NCBI GenBank assembly: GCA_949317995.1
Contig: OX439037.1
Coordinates: forward strand, 50,750,080-50,814,079
Reading direction: 5' to 3'
From: Acholoe squamosa
Lineage: Eukaryota; Annelida; Polychaeta; Phyllodocida; Polynoidae
DNA length: 64,000 bases
Positions 32,055-44,468 of this stretch are shown one piece after another. Numbering within the stretch: position 1 is the first letter of the stretch; the number at the start of each line of letters is the position of its first letter. The position numbers were made by a program, and so were the translations under genes. Under the pieces are notes generated by a model, which was not told where the DNA came from, did not search any database, and saw nothing but the letters and a program-made list of their open reading frames with translations.

Positions 32055-32193
32055 TAACAGTTATGTGTAACTGAACTGTTAATTAACATTTTATACCACA
32101 TAGTAACACACTATATTTACGGAATAAGTATCAGGATAAGTATCATAATTCGCATATGTGTGAAGATAACAGTTATATGTAACGGAACTGTTA
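32055..32193 (-). other. Two conserved 27-base hairpins
   Basis: Each has an 8-bp stem TAACAGTT/AACTGTTA around an 11-base loop containing TGTAAC (plus-strand reading). The single copy C equivalent (48090-48116) has stem TAACAGAT/ATCTGTTA, a paired T-A to A-T change. Confidence 0.55.
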
Positions 32194-32719
32194 TTGAATA
32201 AGTATTGAATAAATTACATAATAACATCCTAATAGGTTTGTAATTATTAGTATCACAACTGATTGTGTAGTCTTGAGAAAGACTTTTAAAGTAACTATAC
32301 TATCTAATGACATTTTTATATGATATGACCAACAAATCCGGTCTGTGTGTTTAGAATTGGAACCGTTATTAATTATACACTTGAAAAGAAAAAATTATAG
32401 TAGAATAACGTATATGACACCATCATGTACCAAATAACCATTATAGCACCAGATAATTATATTTATACAAGAACATGTCTCGCAGGACAGTTAAGATAAT
32501 CTGGTGAATATACACTTTTAATTTACCGGATCATGTTTAAGTAATATGAATAGTAACAAGAGATCTGTATTGATATGAACCCGTATGAAAATATAATAGT
32601 CTATCATCATAGTGTAGTTATGCACATAGAAATAATATTAGCAAAAATAGTTATATATTATATACATGACAATATTAAATGCTCGTGGAGTCTTGCGCTG
32701 CAGTCTGCCGAATGCTAGG

Positions 32720-32957
32720 TACCGTAAACTCCTGCGTATAAGACGCGTCCTCTACGCCAAAACAAATCCCTACTGTGTCTTATAGGATTTCTACAAGTTG
32801 GGGGTGCGTCCTATACGAGGGGTAATTTTACTATAGAAATGTACTAATCTTACAAATTTACGCCTTAAAATGTGCGTCTTATACGCGTAAATGCATGTGC
32901 TGAGTTTGGGGTGCGTCTTATACGCGCAACGCGTCTTCTACGCGGGAGATTACGGTA
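32720..32957. mobile_element. MITE with TACCGTAA termini, inserted in gypsy copy B
   Basis: Terminal inverted repeats of about 29 bases (start TACCGTAAACTCCTGCGTAT, opposite end ending GGGAGATTACGGTA) enclose several GCGTCTTATACGCG-like subrepeats. It is bounded by TA on both sides. The segment is missing at the same place in gypsy copy C (near 48650). No ORF. Confidence 0.75.
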
Positions 32958-33567
32958 GTAGTTAGGGTGGTCAGCTAACCACGGGATGGACGTGCTAAAG
33001 TCTTTTTATGATCCAAGGTAACATATATATATACACAGGAGTTGAATTAGGCGCAGCTACCCACAATCCTCTAGTAGTGCTATTGTTCATAGGTATATCT
33101 GAATGGTGTAGAATAACAGTCCGGTAGTCAACAGATACAAGCGTAATCCTTTTAGGTGTGGTTGATAAAGTGTAAGTCCAAAACGGGTTGATCCGGAAGT
33201 AATATAGTAGTGTAGAGTAATCCATTCAGAACATTAGTAGAGAATCGTACAAGTCCATCCTATATAGTGGTCAGCAATGGGTAATAGCAGCAGTCAGGAG
33301 AAGTCCAGATACGAATAGCAGCAGCAAATCTACTATCGGATTTTTTCATAAGTGTAGATCCTAATCCGAATAGACTATTCAGGATATAATAAAAGTTATA
33401 TGTCCTGAATTACACAGTTAGCTGGTTATAAAAGAACCCGGAAAACATAGAATAATTAGTGTTCATTTTCTTTTTAAAGACATTCACAGATATATATATT
33501 TTCTGCAATAGCTAAATTTGGTAATCATGGGAGAGAGAAAGGAAATATAGAATAACCCGGGACACAC

Positions 33568-36422
33568 TTAGGTAGACTTCTTAGTGTGCTTCTTCCTAAG
33601 AAGATCTAGAGCCGACTCGGGAGTGCCATCCCATTCGTCGATATCGACTCTGAATACCCTCATAAACTTGGTGTTTAGATTGGTATTCCGGGTAATCTCT
33701 TCTTTTACACGTTTTTCCAGGACATGTACGTCCATGGCTGCCTGTTCCTTGGCAGCCACGGCTTCCTCCTCCCGAGCTTTGACCTCGTCTCGGATAAGGG
33801 TCTCGAGGCGCTCCTTTTCGGCGTCGCCCACCTGTTTCATGCACAACAGGGTATCGTTTAGGAGACCCTGATGGAATTCGGTCGCTCTGTCGCGAACACA
33901 CTTCTCCCAGTGGGTGTAGATGGCCTTCTGGACATCTGCTTCCCCCTGGCGAGACTTCTCGAACCAAATTTCCGCGTTACCGGTCTTGATGGTAATCGCA
34001 TCCTTTGGTTTCGCAGGTGATGCAACAACCTTGGGGGGTGTTGACACTGCCTGAGGGCCACTTCCGGATGTAGGGCTTCCGTGGTGGGTTCTGTTTCATC
34101 CCCATCTGCATGTACAGTTGTACCTGCACTGGGGTGAAATTTACCGGCAGGGCAGCTGCAGTAGTTGCAGATCCGGCAGCTGCAGGTGCTGAGGTCTTCT
34201 TGGGACCAAGCCGACCTCCTTTACCTACGACCAAGGTCTGGCTCTCGGGTCCAGGTCCCTGGGTCATAGACGGAAAGTTGCGGGTGCTAACTTTCCCCGG
34301 CTTTGATACTGTGCCTGCGTATCCTGCAGGTTCGGGTCTCTTGAAGACAGGAGTACCCTGAACCTGCTCGTGTGGGTGACGAGCCAGGGGGGATCTGGAA
34401 CGATCCTCTACGCTGGCCTTGGGGACAGTAGTTGACTGACCATTACCGTTACCACCGCGGTTCTGGTCCCTTCTACTCTCTCCCAAGCTCTCTTTCCCTC
34501 CTTGCCAGACTCCTTGCATTTCTGCCAGAGAGTCTTGTGCATGTCCAGCTTTCCCTTGCCGGGAGTCAAGATGATATTAGCGCAGAGTTTCGAATCCTTG
34601 GTCTTTGGAACTTCGCAGAGGACTTGGTCCCCTGGTCGGATCTTTGACCAAGTATCCTCACTCAGGCTATCGAACTCCTTCATGAGTTCCTGATGAAGCT
34701 CCATAATGCGCTTACAAGCCCCATCTAATCCTTCTGCGTGGCACTTTTTCTGGTGTCTAGCCAGATCACTACGTCGGTTGTATTGTACCTTCGTAGTACA
34801 CTTCTTCCCCTTCTTACCATAACTCAGATCACAAATGTAAACCGGGTGATGGTGGAAGTGGGCCTCTACGAGATGTCTCTGGAACCGGGCTGAAGTGCTC
34901 CAGGTCTGGACCGAAACATCACTAGCATCCTGGCAGATGGAGAAGGGACAGGACTTTTGGTCCTCACCGTACCAACGCAGTTTACGCCTCTGGGTATAGG
35001 TGTAATACCCTTCGGTATGGTTTAGCATAAGCCACATCTTTCGATAGGCCTTGCTCGGATTGGGGTCTTCGTCCGAGAGACGCATCCAATTTTCATCATC
35101 CGACTCGCCGTTCTTATTCACTGTATCCGGGCAGGCGTACAGTGTCGAACCATTCTTCTTTACTCCGTACGCACAGTCGGAGAAACACGTTGGGATCCGG
35201 GTTTTAAATCCAGATTTGGCGTTAGCCCAACGTTCTGCCTCGGTCTGAGTGGATGGAGTTGCCTTCTCATCGTACTCTACCGAGGACTCGTGTACCGATT
35301 CCTCGTCTGAGGAAACAACCTCCATGGCAGTACTACCAGTGGCTGAGGTGCTGGCTTGCGGGTCAGCTCTGGCAGAATCTGGAAGATTCTTGAGCTTCCG
35401 AGCAGCAGACCTCCTGTTTTTGCTTACCTTCCAGTCTTCCGGATCCTTGGTTCCGGACTCAGTGGAGGTTGATGCTTCTACCGGACTCGATGTCTTTTCG
35501 GTAGTACTGCCGGTGGCTGTTCCAGAACCGGCTGTGCTTCTAGCGGATAGTTTTAGATCCGGGATTGGAGGTGCGGGTACCTCCACTTCCCTTCTCGCTT
35601 CCTCCAGGGCTTCCTGTTCTGCAGTCATGCGACGGACGAGAACCGTCCGAAGGGCTGCACCTCTGTCCATTCCTGTTAGAGACTTGTTTTGAACGTCTAC
35701 TAACTCGGCTTCGGTTATGTAATAACCGTTGTCCCACTGTTCAAAATTAGCAGCGGCTTCGCGGAACTCCTTCATGGTCCGGTACTGGGCCCGGGTAGCA
35801 CAAGGACGCGGGTAAGTCTGCCCCTCGGGTTCCGAGACGCAGCCTACCCAATCTATGTTGGTCTGGGTGACATTCCACAGAGACCTGTCTGGCTTCGGAT
35901 AAGCTCTAGCAGGAAGGCTCTGTTTGCCTTGTACACTACCTGTCGAAAGGCAATGTCCACCATGAGTCCTCGTTGGAACCAAGGCCAATCTCGGAGCCAC
36001 TCGGGTGGCGTCCTGTCCAGCTGATCGGGGACCATGACGCCCTCGATAGCCATCCTCACCTTCGGGTCCAACTTGATAGGAGTACCGTCTGGGTTTGTCA
36101 CCTGTGCCTGTAAGTCCGGATGGACATACAGATACCGACCGTTGTAGACCGCTGGGAACGGGTCGGCCATTGCTGCTGCTTCAGGATTCGCAGCGTCTCC
36201 AGATCCTTCGGTCAGAAGTGGTGACAACATCTTCTCTGACTCATTCAGCGAGAATGAAGCCAGCTTTTCTTCGAACGAGCGGTCCGTGGGTTCCTCCACT
36301 TCCATCATCTCGCTCTCCGCCTGTGTAACAGGTGACAAAGCTTCCGGAAAAGCTTCTGCGGACGGAGTCAGCTTATCCGGGTCACTGGATAGCTTGGCTG
36401 CAGCTACGGATTCCTCAGCCAT
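33568..36422 (-). pseudogene. ORF3 of gypsy copy B: zinc-finger/coiled-coil accessory protein
   Basis: Frames 36422-35853, 36000-34408, 34519-33977 and 34047-33568 join into one protein of about 950 codons with three frameshifts. Start is MAEESVAAAK, shared with copy C. In order: an acidic N-terminus; a conserved block with LRDWPWFQRGLMVDIAFRQ (near 35965); a conserved QTYPRP and EQWDNGYYI region; a Ser/Thr-rich linker; a RIPTCFSDCAYG motif; two C2H2-like fingers at about 34950-34730 (C-x4-C-x19-H-x4-H and C-x10-C-x14-H-x4-H); a basic Pro-rich region; and a C-terminal coiled coil (about 33850-33680) followed by EWDGTPESALDLL and a lysine-rich end. No hydrophobic segments. Function unknown; nucleic-acid binding is inferred. 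It matches ORF3 of gypsy copies A and C. Confidence 0.78.
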
Positions 36423-36920
36423 GACTGGGGAATCGCCTCAGGAGTCAAAACACTCCTTTTCCCGGCTTTTACGGCGCCGGGGCTGACACTGACGGAGTCT
36501 GCCTGCTGAGAGGGCGCACCAGGGGTTGTTAGACGGTAGAAATTCAAGAAGAAAAGATCACTCGTCCGTCTTGAACTCTACCGAAAAACAATATGGCGAC
36601 AAGCCAGCTTTCGTGACGTCATTTCCCCACGGGCTCGCGGGGTCACGAGAGGTCAGCCGAGACTGGACGCGGTGACGTCATGCGGAAACGCACATGCTAC
36701 AAGCGGAACATCAACAAACTGATTGTTTTTAGGTAATTATCGCTCACACCGATGACTCGTCTGGGGATTTAAGTGGAGTTTATGGAAAGCTTAAGCAAAT
36801 CCACCGGATTATCCGTCCACTACCCACTGGTACATCATACGGGGGCGACAAATAAGCCTTTCGGGTCAGTTGTCATCCGTTCCCTTTAAATGTAAACATT
36901 ACACTCGTTGTGTATACAGG
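36423..36920 (-). promoter_or_regulatory. Putative internal promoter upstream of ORF3
   Basis: Two perfect CRE sites TGACGTCA (36614-36621 and 36673-36680) and a YY1-like CAATATGGCGAC (36589-36600) lie 170-260 bases upstream of the ORF3 start. The 45-base block at 36774-36818 is conserved in all three gypsy copies. No ORF is present. The sites and their spacing recur in copy C at 52247-52258, 52272-52279 and 52331-52338. Confidence 0.5.
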
Positions 36921-39900
36921 TTAGGTCACTGCAGTCCTCTGGGCAATTCGAGGGCTGCGGCGAACGTATGTCCCCTTCTTGGATAGTTCCTTTTCGGACC
37001 TGACAGTCTGAAGAGCCTTCTCTAGGTGTTTCTTGGCCTTCATAACACCTTTCCTCTTCTTTTTGTCTTCACCTGCCGAGACTTTTTTAACTCCCCCACG
37101 CTTAATCGGTGTTGGCGTGGGTGGCACTGATTCGGAACACTTCTTAGGCCTACCCCGGCCTCGCTTCACTGTAGTGTTCTTTACCTGGTCTATTATACGG
37201 TTTTGATTCAGGGTCTTTCCTGATCCTTCACCATACATTTCTGTGGAGGTCTCCCTCCCAGACCATTTCCTTAGTCTAGCCACATTTGACTTATAAAGTC
37301 GACCAAGGTCTGATTTGATAATTACGGTACAATCACTAATAACTTGTGTTATAGTAAAAGGACCATCCCAATTAGACGCTAATTTTATGTGTCTAAGTGG
37401 TTCATGTAGTCTAAGAACTCTGTCTCAGGATTGGAATTTCCGATGCTTTAGTTCGGTATCATATCCAACTTTCTGCCATTTGGCACTTTTCTCTAAATCA
37501 ATTCGGACAGACTCGTATGCTTTTTTGAATCTGTCTCTTAAACATTCGACGAAAACTACATGACAAGGTAGTTCTGGGTCCATCCCTACGACTCCAAATA
37601 CCAAGTCTGCAGGCATTATTAGGTCCTCTCCGAATACTAGAAGATTCGGAGTACAGTTAGTACTTGAATGTACCGTACTGTTATAAGCATGTGTCACAAA
37701 GTGACACTGCTCGTCCCAATCGTCCATGTGTTCATTAACAAGTGACTTTAGGACCTGAATAAGGGTTCTATTGAATCTCTCTACCAATCCGTCGCTCTGT
37801 GGCCTATACGGATTGGTTCTAGTCTTGCAAATAGCTAAGTATTCGCACATACCTTGCCAGAGATTCAATTCGAATTCTCTGCCCTGGTCACTGTGTAGCA
37901 TTAATGGTACACCAAAAGCCAGTACCCAACCTTTTACAAAGGCTTCGGCACAAGTGACTGCTTTATGGTCCGGTAGTGGAAATACTTTGGTGTATTTCGT
38001 ATAGTAGTCACACACTACCATCATACAGGTATTATCATTAGCGGTTGTATTCAGTCCACTAATGATATCTACCCCGATTCTTGCGAATCTAACTCCGAAA
38101 AGTTCTTGGGATAGTGGAAGCTTGCCCATCCCCGGTCCGGGTTTGTTTTTACAACAATCCGGACACGTGGTTACCCATCTTTGCAAGTCTCGTGTCATGC
38201 CGGGCCAATAGTACTTCTTGGAGAGTCGTGCTAATGAGCGTTTTCTCCCGAAATGACCACTGGTCCGATGTCCATGACAGAAATATATAATGTCATGTCT
38301 CATTGCATGTGGTATCACCACTTGCATGATTTTCTCACCATTTTTACATGGCTTCCAACGGTATAACACGCCTTTCCGGACTTCAAGCTCCGTCCATTGA
38401 GCAAGAAACCTTCTCATTTCTCGATTTTCCAGAGAGACCTCTGGTCTAACTGGACGTATACCCTTTGGTACTAATTGCAGTAGCTGTGCAGTTATCGAGT
38501 CAGCTTCCTGGAAACGTCGTATGTGATCCATAGACCAATCCAGTATACTGGCAACTAGGGGTTTGAAGGGTCTTCGAATCCCTGCTAGCACTGCCCTATG
38601 AGCTCCACAATCAGTACAATCCGGATTATCACATTTCCCAATTGGTATTCGAGACAAAGCATCAGCATTTAAATGCTTAACTCCTGGCCTATGCTGAATC
38701 TGATGATGCTCAAGCCCATACTCAGATCAGTGGGCTAGCCATCGACCTAACATTCCTTCAGCATCTCGGAAGTTCAATAACCATCTTAAAAAGGAATGAT
38801 CCGTACGTAAAGTAAAGTTCGTTCCCCATAGAAAATGTTTGAACTTCTTTGTATACACAACTACTGCCAACAATTCTCTTTTGGTTGTGCAGTAATTTCA
38901 CTGAGTTTTACTCAGTGTATTGCTGGCAAAGGCAATGGGTACCTCTCTCCCATTTTGGACTTGCGAGAGAGCTGCACCAATGCTGTCGTTACTAGCATCT
39001 GTATCCAGTATGAAATGATCCGTTTCATTCGGATATTGCAATACGGGAGTACTCGTGAACAGATCTTTTAGCTTTTGAAAAGCAGATTCCTGTTCATGCA
39101 TCCAAGGAAATTTTTCCTTGGTACTTCCTGGAGTCCATTTAGCTATTACTTGTAATGGGTAACTGACTCTAGAATAATTCGGAATAAATTCCCTGTAATA
39201 GGAACAGAATCCTAAAAAGGACCTCACCTCTTTGGGTGTTTTAGGTCTATTCCAATTCGTTACTGATTCGATTTTATCGGGATCAGCTTTTATTCCTTCA
39301 TCACTATGTCATCAAACATCAAATAGTTTATGGACTTTCTAAACATGTGGCATTTCTTGGGTTTCAATTTGAGACCATTGGAAATAATACGTTCTAATAC
39401 CAATTTGAGATTGTTAGAACACTCTTCGAATGTTTTTCTGAAGACTATTACATCGTCAAGGTATACAAGACATCTTTTCCACAATATGTCACTTAATATG
39501 GTTTCCATCATTGCTTCAAATGTTGCTGGTGCATTGCACAAACCAAACGGCATTACATTATATTGGAATAATCCAATATGACTCGAAAATGCTGTCTTTT
39601 CCATATATGATGGATTCATTCCCACTTGCCAATATCCTGATTGCAAGTCTAGGGTACAAAACCAACTGTTACCTCCTAAGGAGTCGATGGTTTCATCTAT
39701 TCTCGGTAATGGATACGAATTCTTTTTCGTTACTCCATTCAACTTCCTGTAGTCTATGCAAAAGCGGATAGTCTTTTTTTGTTACCATACATACAGGACT
39801 ACTCCATGGGCTATTGGATGGGACTATTACATCCTGTTCCAACATCTTGTTTATTTCGTCTTCAGCTACTCTCTTTTTCGCTAAAGGTAACCGCCTATAC

Positions 39901-41089
39901 GGTATCTTAAAGGGTTCCGCATCTCCAATATCTATTTTGTGTACTACCTTATTTGTCGTACCTAGTTTTTCACCAGGCTTTGCAAAGGCAGTCCTATACC
40001 GACAGAGCATGCCATAAAACTCTTTCCGATGTTCCAGATCTTCTAATGAAGTTTCTTCATTCAACTGAAGTAAGTCACCAGAAATTTCATCGTCTCCTGT
40101 TACCTTCTGTAAGTTTAACTTACTATCCGTTACAGTTTCCGAAAGAGTCACATTTCCAAAAACTTGTCCCTTTTTCAGGTAGATAGTAGTGTTTCCAGTA
40201 TTGGAAACAGGTACTACCGACCAGGATGCATTTGCTACTATAGTATCTACAGAGGTTAGTCCGATACTTGACAAAGCAATTACATCCGGTTCTATTACTG
40301 CAGGCTTATTGCGCATTGCAGGATCGCTTCTTACGAGCACATCACAGGCTACACCTGCGGGAATTCGCACAGTGTGTGCAACACTAGCCATACAGCTAAC
40401 TTGTCTCAGTACACACCTAAGCTTTACAGGATATGGGTATTTCACACACAACTCTCCTGATTGTGGTTCTAAAACCACCCCATACAGGGATGCGAAATCC
40501 AACCCGAGTATCCCCTCATCCGCTATATCCGCAATGGTGGCACCCATGACATTCTATCCAATTGCAACTTCACACAAGTTCTACCATACGTTTGCATAGT
40601 ACTGCCATCGGCCGTTTGAGCACTTTCTCCCGATCTGAGAGTATCGTGTTCATTCGGAATAAGATCATAGAACCTCTTGGAGATACAGGAGTGGCTAGCA
40701 CCCGTATCCATAAGAAATTCGGCAGACCTTCCGTTAACAGTAAGGCAAACATACCACTGCCTTCCGGTGAGAACAGAGGGCGTGTCCGTGACGATTGGAA
40801 CGTCATTGTTCACACCTGGAGTCGATCCACATCCTTTCAGGTATTCCAGACAAGGATGACCCGGGGGTAGGTGGGCACTACCAACCCTGGCTAGCTCATA
40901 GCCGCCTACCTCGTTACTGATATCGGGTTTCCCCTGTGCTCCCTGGGCACCTGTCATATCAGCTTCCCTAACCTTCCGGGTGTCTACAACCACCTCGGTG
41001 TTAGGCGAGTTTGCTACTTCATGCGAACTATCGTTACGGATGGTGATATTATGGCAACATTTGTCACTGGGATCCCCTTTTCTGCCCAT
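36921..41089 (-). pseudogene. Pol of gypsy copy B: protease, RT, RNase H, integrase
   Basis: The protein starts MGRKGDPSDK (41089) in the -1 frame relative to gag. The protease has LMDTGASHSC (near 40710). RT (about 39990-39300) has DLQSGYWQVG, MPFGLCNAP and YLDDVIVF; a small deletion removes part of the KDGTIRF segment, and another near 39300 truncates the NYLGR region. RNase H (39227-38660) has LDTDASNDS and NADALSR. Integrase (38350 to about 37100) has the HHCC zinc domain, VDIISG, HSDQGREF and VERFNR, with a stop near 37425. The C-terminal frame (37283-36921) is basic, with an RGRGRPKK AT-hook-like motif, and ends at TAVT. About six frame breaks make the copy inactive. Confidence 0.9.
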
Positions 41090-41103
41090 AGGGGGACCCC
41101 TCT

Positions 41104-44070
41104 TTAGTTTTCCTCTGCTATTATACCAGAGACACCTTCCTGTCTACGGGGGACAGGCTTCTCAGCCATACATTCGGACGCGTAGTGTCCGAATTTCTGG
41201 CATCTGAAACATCTCCTTTGAGATTTATCAACTCTTGGTCTTTTCAAAGCCTCTGTCAATCCGGCTATTAATGTCTCCATCATATTAGTCTGTGCAGCAG
41301 CGGCTGCTACGGTTGGCATGGCCGTAGGGGTCACTTTACCACCTTGAATTGGTCCGGAAGCCATTTTATTAACAACGGACCCTCCCTTTCCTTTCGGATA
41401 TACTTTTCTATACCGTTTCTGTCGGTAATACTTTCCAGCTACCTGGACTGACCCAATATACTCTCCATTTTCATCAGAGACATATTCCTCTTCCTGATCA
41501 GCCTCCTGTAAATCAACCGGAGCTAATTGGGAAGTTTCATATACCTGAGCAGGGGGGCTTCCGCATTGCAATGGAGCTGCTCGTACTGGGTTAGGTCCTA
41601 GACCCACCAATCTTTTCTTCATATCATGTCTGTCGATTGATATGAAGAGGTCACTGAAGGATGTGTCATCCTTCCAAGAATCCCAAACTACTTGTTTGTG
41701 ATCCGGATCCCGCAATCCACTGTAGAATTGTGTAAATAATTCTTGCAGATAGCAGTCGTCATCATGAGCCCAATTTGGACGTGCTTTCGATAGCAAGTCC
41801 TGTAGCTCCAAACCAAAGACTTTATGAGATTCGTTAGGTTTCTGTGTCCTCTTCTTAAAGCTTACCCATGGGTCTTCTCTAACGATCAAACCAAACAGGT
41901 ACGCGGCACACTCGACCAATTGATCATAGGTGCCGTATATTCCATATGCTGCTCTCCATTGATTAAGGCCTACTTTTCCACCTTTATTCAACCAACAGAT
42001 CAGATAAGGCAGAGCTTCTTCTTTTGTCCATCCACTACAGTTGACTTCATCAACAAAAGCCTGATACCTATCCTTCCATGGATCATTCGAATCATATGGA
42101 GGGGGTATCCTTGCTTGCCTACGTGCCGGATTATTACATCCTCGTAGTCTATCTGCTTCTCGCATGCTCCAGTTCATGACTTCCATGCCGTCTGCTCCCT
42201 TCCGGTAGCAGTCAATGCCCAAATTTTGGATACATTGGCTTCTATCAAAGATGTTTTGCATCCCAGCAGGCATGGAAGTTCTCCTGTTTGGCTTCCTGCC
42301 ATCTCCTCCCGATCCTGATCCCCTGGATCCGGATCCTCTAGGACCACCCGGGGGATCACCTCCAGGGGGACCACCATTGGAGTAGTTCCCGGAAGCACCG
42401 TTAGGATATCCACCTCCATAACTTGCATTTCCGGTTGTTCCGGAAGATGTATACCTGGGGTAGGAATTATTTTGATTCCATCCCTGGTTATATGTATTAC
42501 CATATTGGTAATTACTTCCTCCTGCCGGATTATAGTTATTCCTATATCCATAGGGAGTTGTTCTTGGTAGATACGTACCACCTGTCACATTAGGTTGTGG
42601 GGGGTTCGGTCTAGGGAATCGTCCATCATTAGGAACATTGCTCTGACCTGAAGGCGGGTTAGGCAATCTTGGACCTGCTGGTGTACTATGACCGGGTTGA
42701 GAAAAATACGATGGTGGAGTTAGTATATTTCTCGGTGGTACCGGTACTTGCGGGTGAGCTACTGGTGTAGTATTATGTACACTAGTTGCATTCACATGAG
42801 TCATTTTAATCTTATGACTCAAATCCGGTATCGGTGGTGCAGGGCCTACAGTATCAAGCACTGGAGCTTTAAGTGTAGATGCACTATTCATGGATCCTTT
42901 ATTAGTAGTCCCTTGTGGGCAACTACTAGTTAGGGTATCCGTTCCGCTGGTTGCGGCGTTATCCGGTTTCTTGTAGATTCCAGATACTACATTTTTATCA
43001 GCCCCATCCGCAACGAATGGGTTAAATCTGGTGGGAGTTACATCTTGGGATGATTTTGCCAACATTGTAGATACCACATTAGGATCTATAGTACCTATAG
43101 TCAATTGTGCGGCTTCTACATATTTATCAAGGGTTATAGCAGTAGTTTGCAATTCCTGAAGCTCATTTGTCAGTTTCTGTCTATCCTCTTCCAGTTGTTT
43201 ATTATAAGCTATAATGCCCACCCGGATAGTTTCATTGTCTTCAGCTTGTTTGCTGTACTGAAGTTTCAATTCCTCCAATTCGCTTTGATATCAGCTAATT
43301 TCGGATTCGTCATTTGCCTTATCAAGACTTAATTGGTCGTTCGTATCTATGTATGTCTGGATACGAGTGTGTCTATTGTCATTTTCTTTATTGAATGACT
43401 TTCTCATTTCCTGAAGTTTTAGTGCTTCACTTTCTAATTCCTTCATGTACTCACTCTTTCTGGTTTCGAATTCATTTCGCATACCGATTAAGTCTTCTTC
43501 TAGATGTAATTTTTCAGTGATTACTTCATCCTTCGCTTTGATCAAGGTATTCAGATTCTTGTTCAAAGTAACATAGGTTTCGTTTAACAACAGGACAGCC
43601 GGTTGTTTAAATTCCTCACCTTCCGGTACCACATAGGTTACATCGCCGTCTATGGCGCTGTAATCTAATATTGGTAGTCCGGGTCTGGGTATACTGTATG
43701 GTAGTTTTCCAAACGTAACCCTCTTTGGCATAGGTGCCGGATGTTCTGGGTTAGTGCTACCACCAACTTCGAACATCGAATTACTCAATTCGTCAACAAG
43801 TGATTGTTGACTCATCAAATTACCCTGTCTCTGTATGGATTGTTCCCTCCGTACAGAGTCTGGTATGTTCTCCTCACTATCCATTTTATAGTGAGGTTCG
43901 GGATCTCTCCAAGATGCAGATTCTGCATCTCGGGAGCTCGAATGGGTATGGATCAACAATGATCCATTGCCATTCTCCTGGGCAATCGATTGCCCTTCAG
44001 GGTTAGCTTCCGCGAGGCTATCTAACCCATGTACTAGCCGTTCGGACATTATAACGTCCGGGCTATACAC
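41104..44070 (-). pseudogene. Gag of gypsy copy B, long form, one nonsense codon
   Basis: 988 codons from MYSPDVIMSERLVHG to a TAA at 41104-41106, uninterrupted except for one TGA at 43291-43293. In order: a polar N-terminus; a long coiled coil (about residues 155-320); a Pro/Asn/Gly/Tyr-rich, collagen-like region (about 420-610); a capsid-like helical domain (about 625-810, with KKRTQKPNES); a linker; and a CCHC knuckle CFRCQKFGHYASEC near the C-terminus. This is unusually long for a gypsy Gag because of the coiled coil and the low-complexity part. The stop is directly preceded by GGAAAAC (41107-41113). Confidence 0.85.
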
Positions 44071-44080
44071 CAGAATTAAC

Positions 44081-44094
44081 TGGTCACGGCACCA
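44081..44094 (-). other. Primer-binding site, probably tRNA-His
   Basis: The minus strand reads TGGTGCCGTGACCA one base after the 5' LTR, identical to gypsy copy A. Confidence 0.75.
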
Positions 44095-44095
44095 G

Positions 44096-44468
44096 TATAA
44101 TGGTTTTAGTCTTACGGACCTGGTGGTTCGGGTCTTACTATTTGGAAAGAAGGAGTAAGACGGTGATTCAAGTGTATGCCAATGGATAGTTTATTAAATA
44201 CACACTCTCGGCCACCCGGTAGTTGGTGATAGGGCAGCTATTAGTTATTAGAAAAAGGTCTTACATGATCGGAGGCCAGAAGGGCCTCTGACGTAGCGGC
44301 TGAGCCCTGGTCTTTATATAAGAACCTAGGTGTTCGCCGTCAGATGTCCCCACAGACCCAGATCGGTGCTGCCACCTATCCGGAACCTGAGGAACATCCG
44401 ACGACTCGACTCACCCGCCACGTCAGACGGTACCCAACGCTATGGTTATGTATAAACGTACCTCTACA
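44096..44468 (-). repeat. 5' LTR of gypsy copy B
   Basis: 373 bp; the plus-strand start is TATAATGG, one substitution away from the canonical TGTAATGG at 31463. AATAAA is the complement of 44190-44195. Confidence 0.95.

Larger units (their letters stand above)
31851..33567 (-). other. 3' untranslated region of gypsy copy B
   Basis: About 1.7 kb of AT-rich non-coding sequence between the end of ORF3 and the polypurine tract. Many blocks match the corresponding region 47891-49276 of gypsy copy C, such as GGTCAGCTAACCACGGGATG. It contains two copies of a small hairpin (32055-32081 and 32167-32193) and a MITE (32720-32957) absent from copy C. Confidence 0.7.
31463..44468 (-). mobile_element. Complete Ty3/gypsy element with third ORF (gypsy copy B)
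   Basis: LTRs at 31463-31835 and 44096-44468 have equal length (373 bp) and differ by about five bases. They are flanked by the target duplication CTAC (31459-31462 and 44469-44472). The minus-strand order is LTR, primer-binding site, gag, pol, intergenic region, ORF3, a long 3' UTR, polypurine tract and LTR. It shares all hallmarks of copy A but belongs to a different family. LTR identity of about 98.7% suggests the most recent insertion of the three. Pol and ORF3 are frameshifted, and gag has one nonsense codon. Confidence 0.93.

Noticed and set aside
34110-35692. Long plus-strand frames opposite ORF3 of gypsy copy B (for example 35249-35692)
   Set aside because: They mirror the codon pattern of ORF3 on the other strand and have no domain of their own; the same holds for frames opposite gag and pol.
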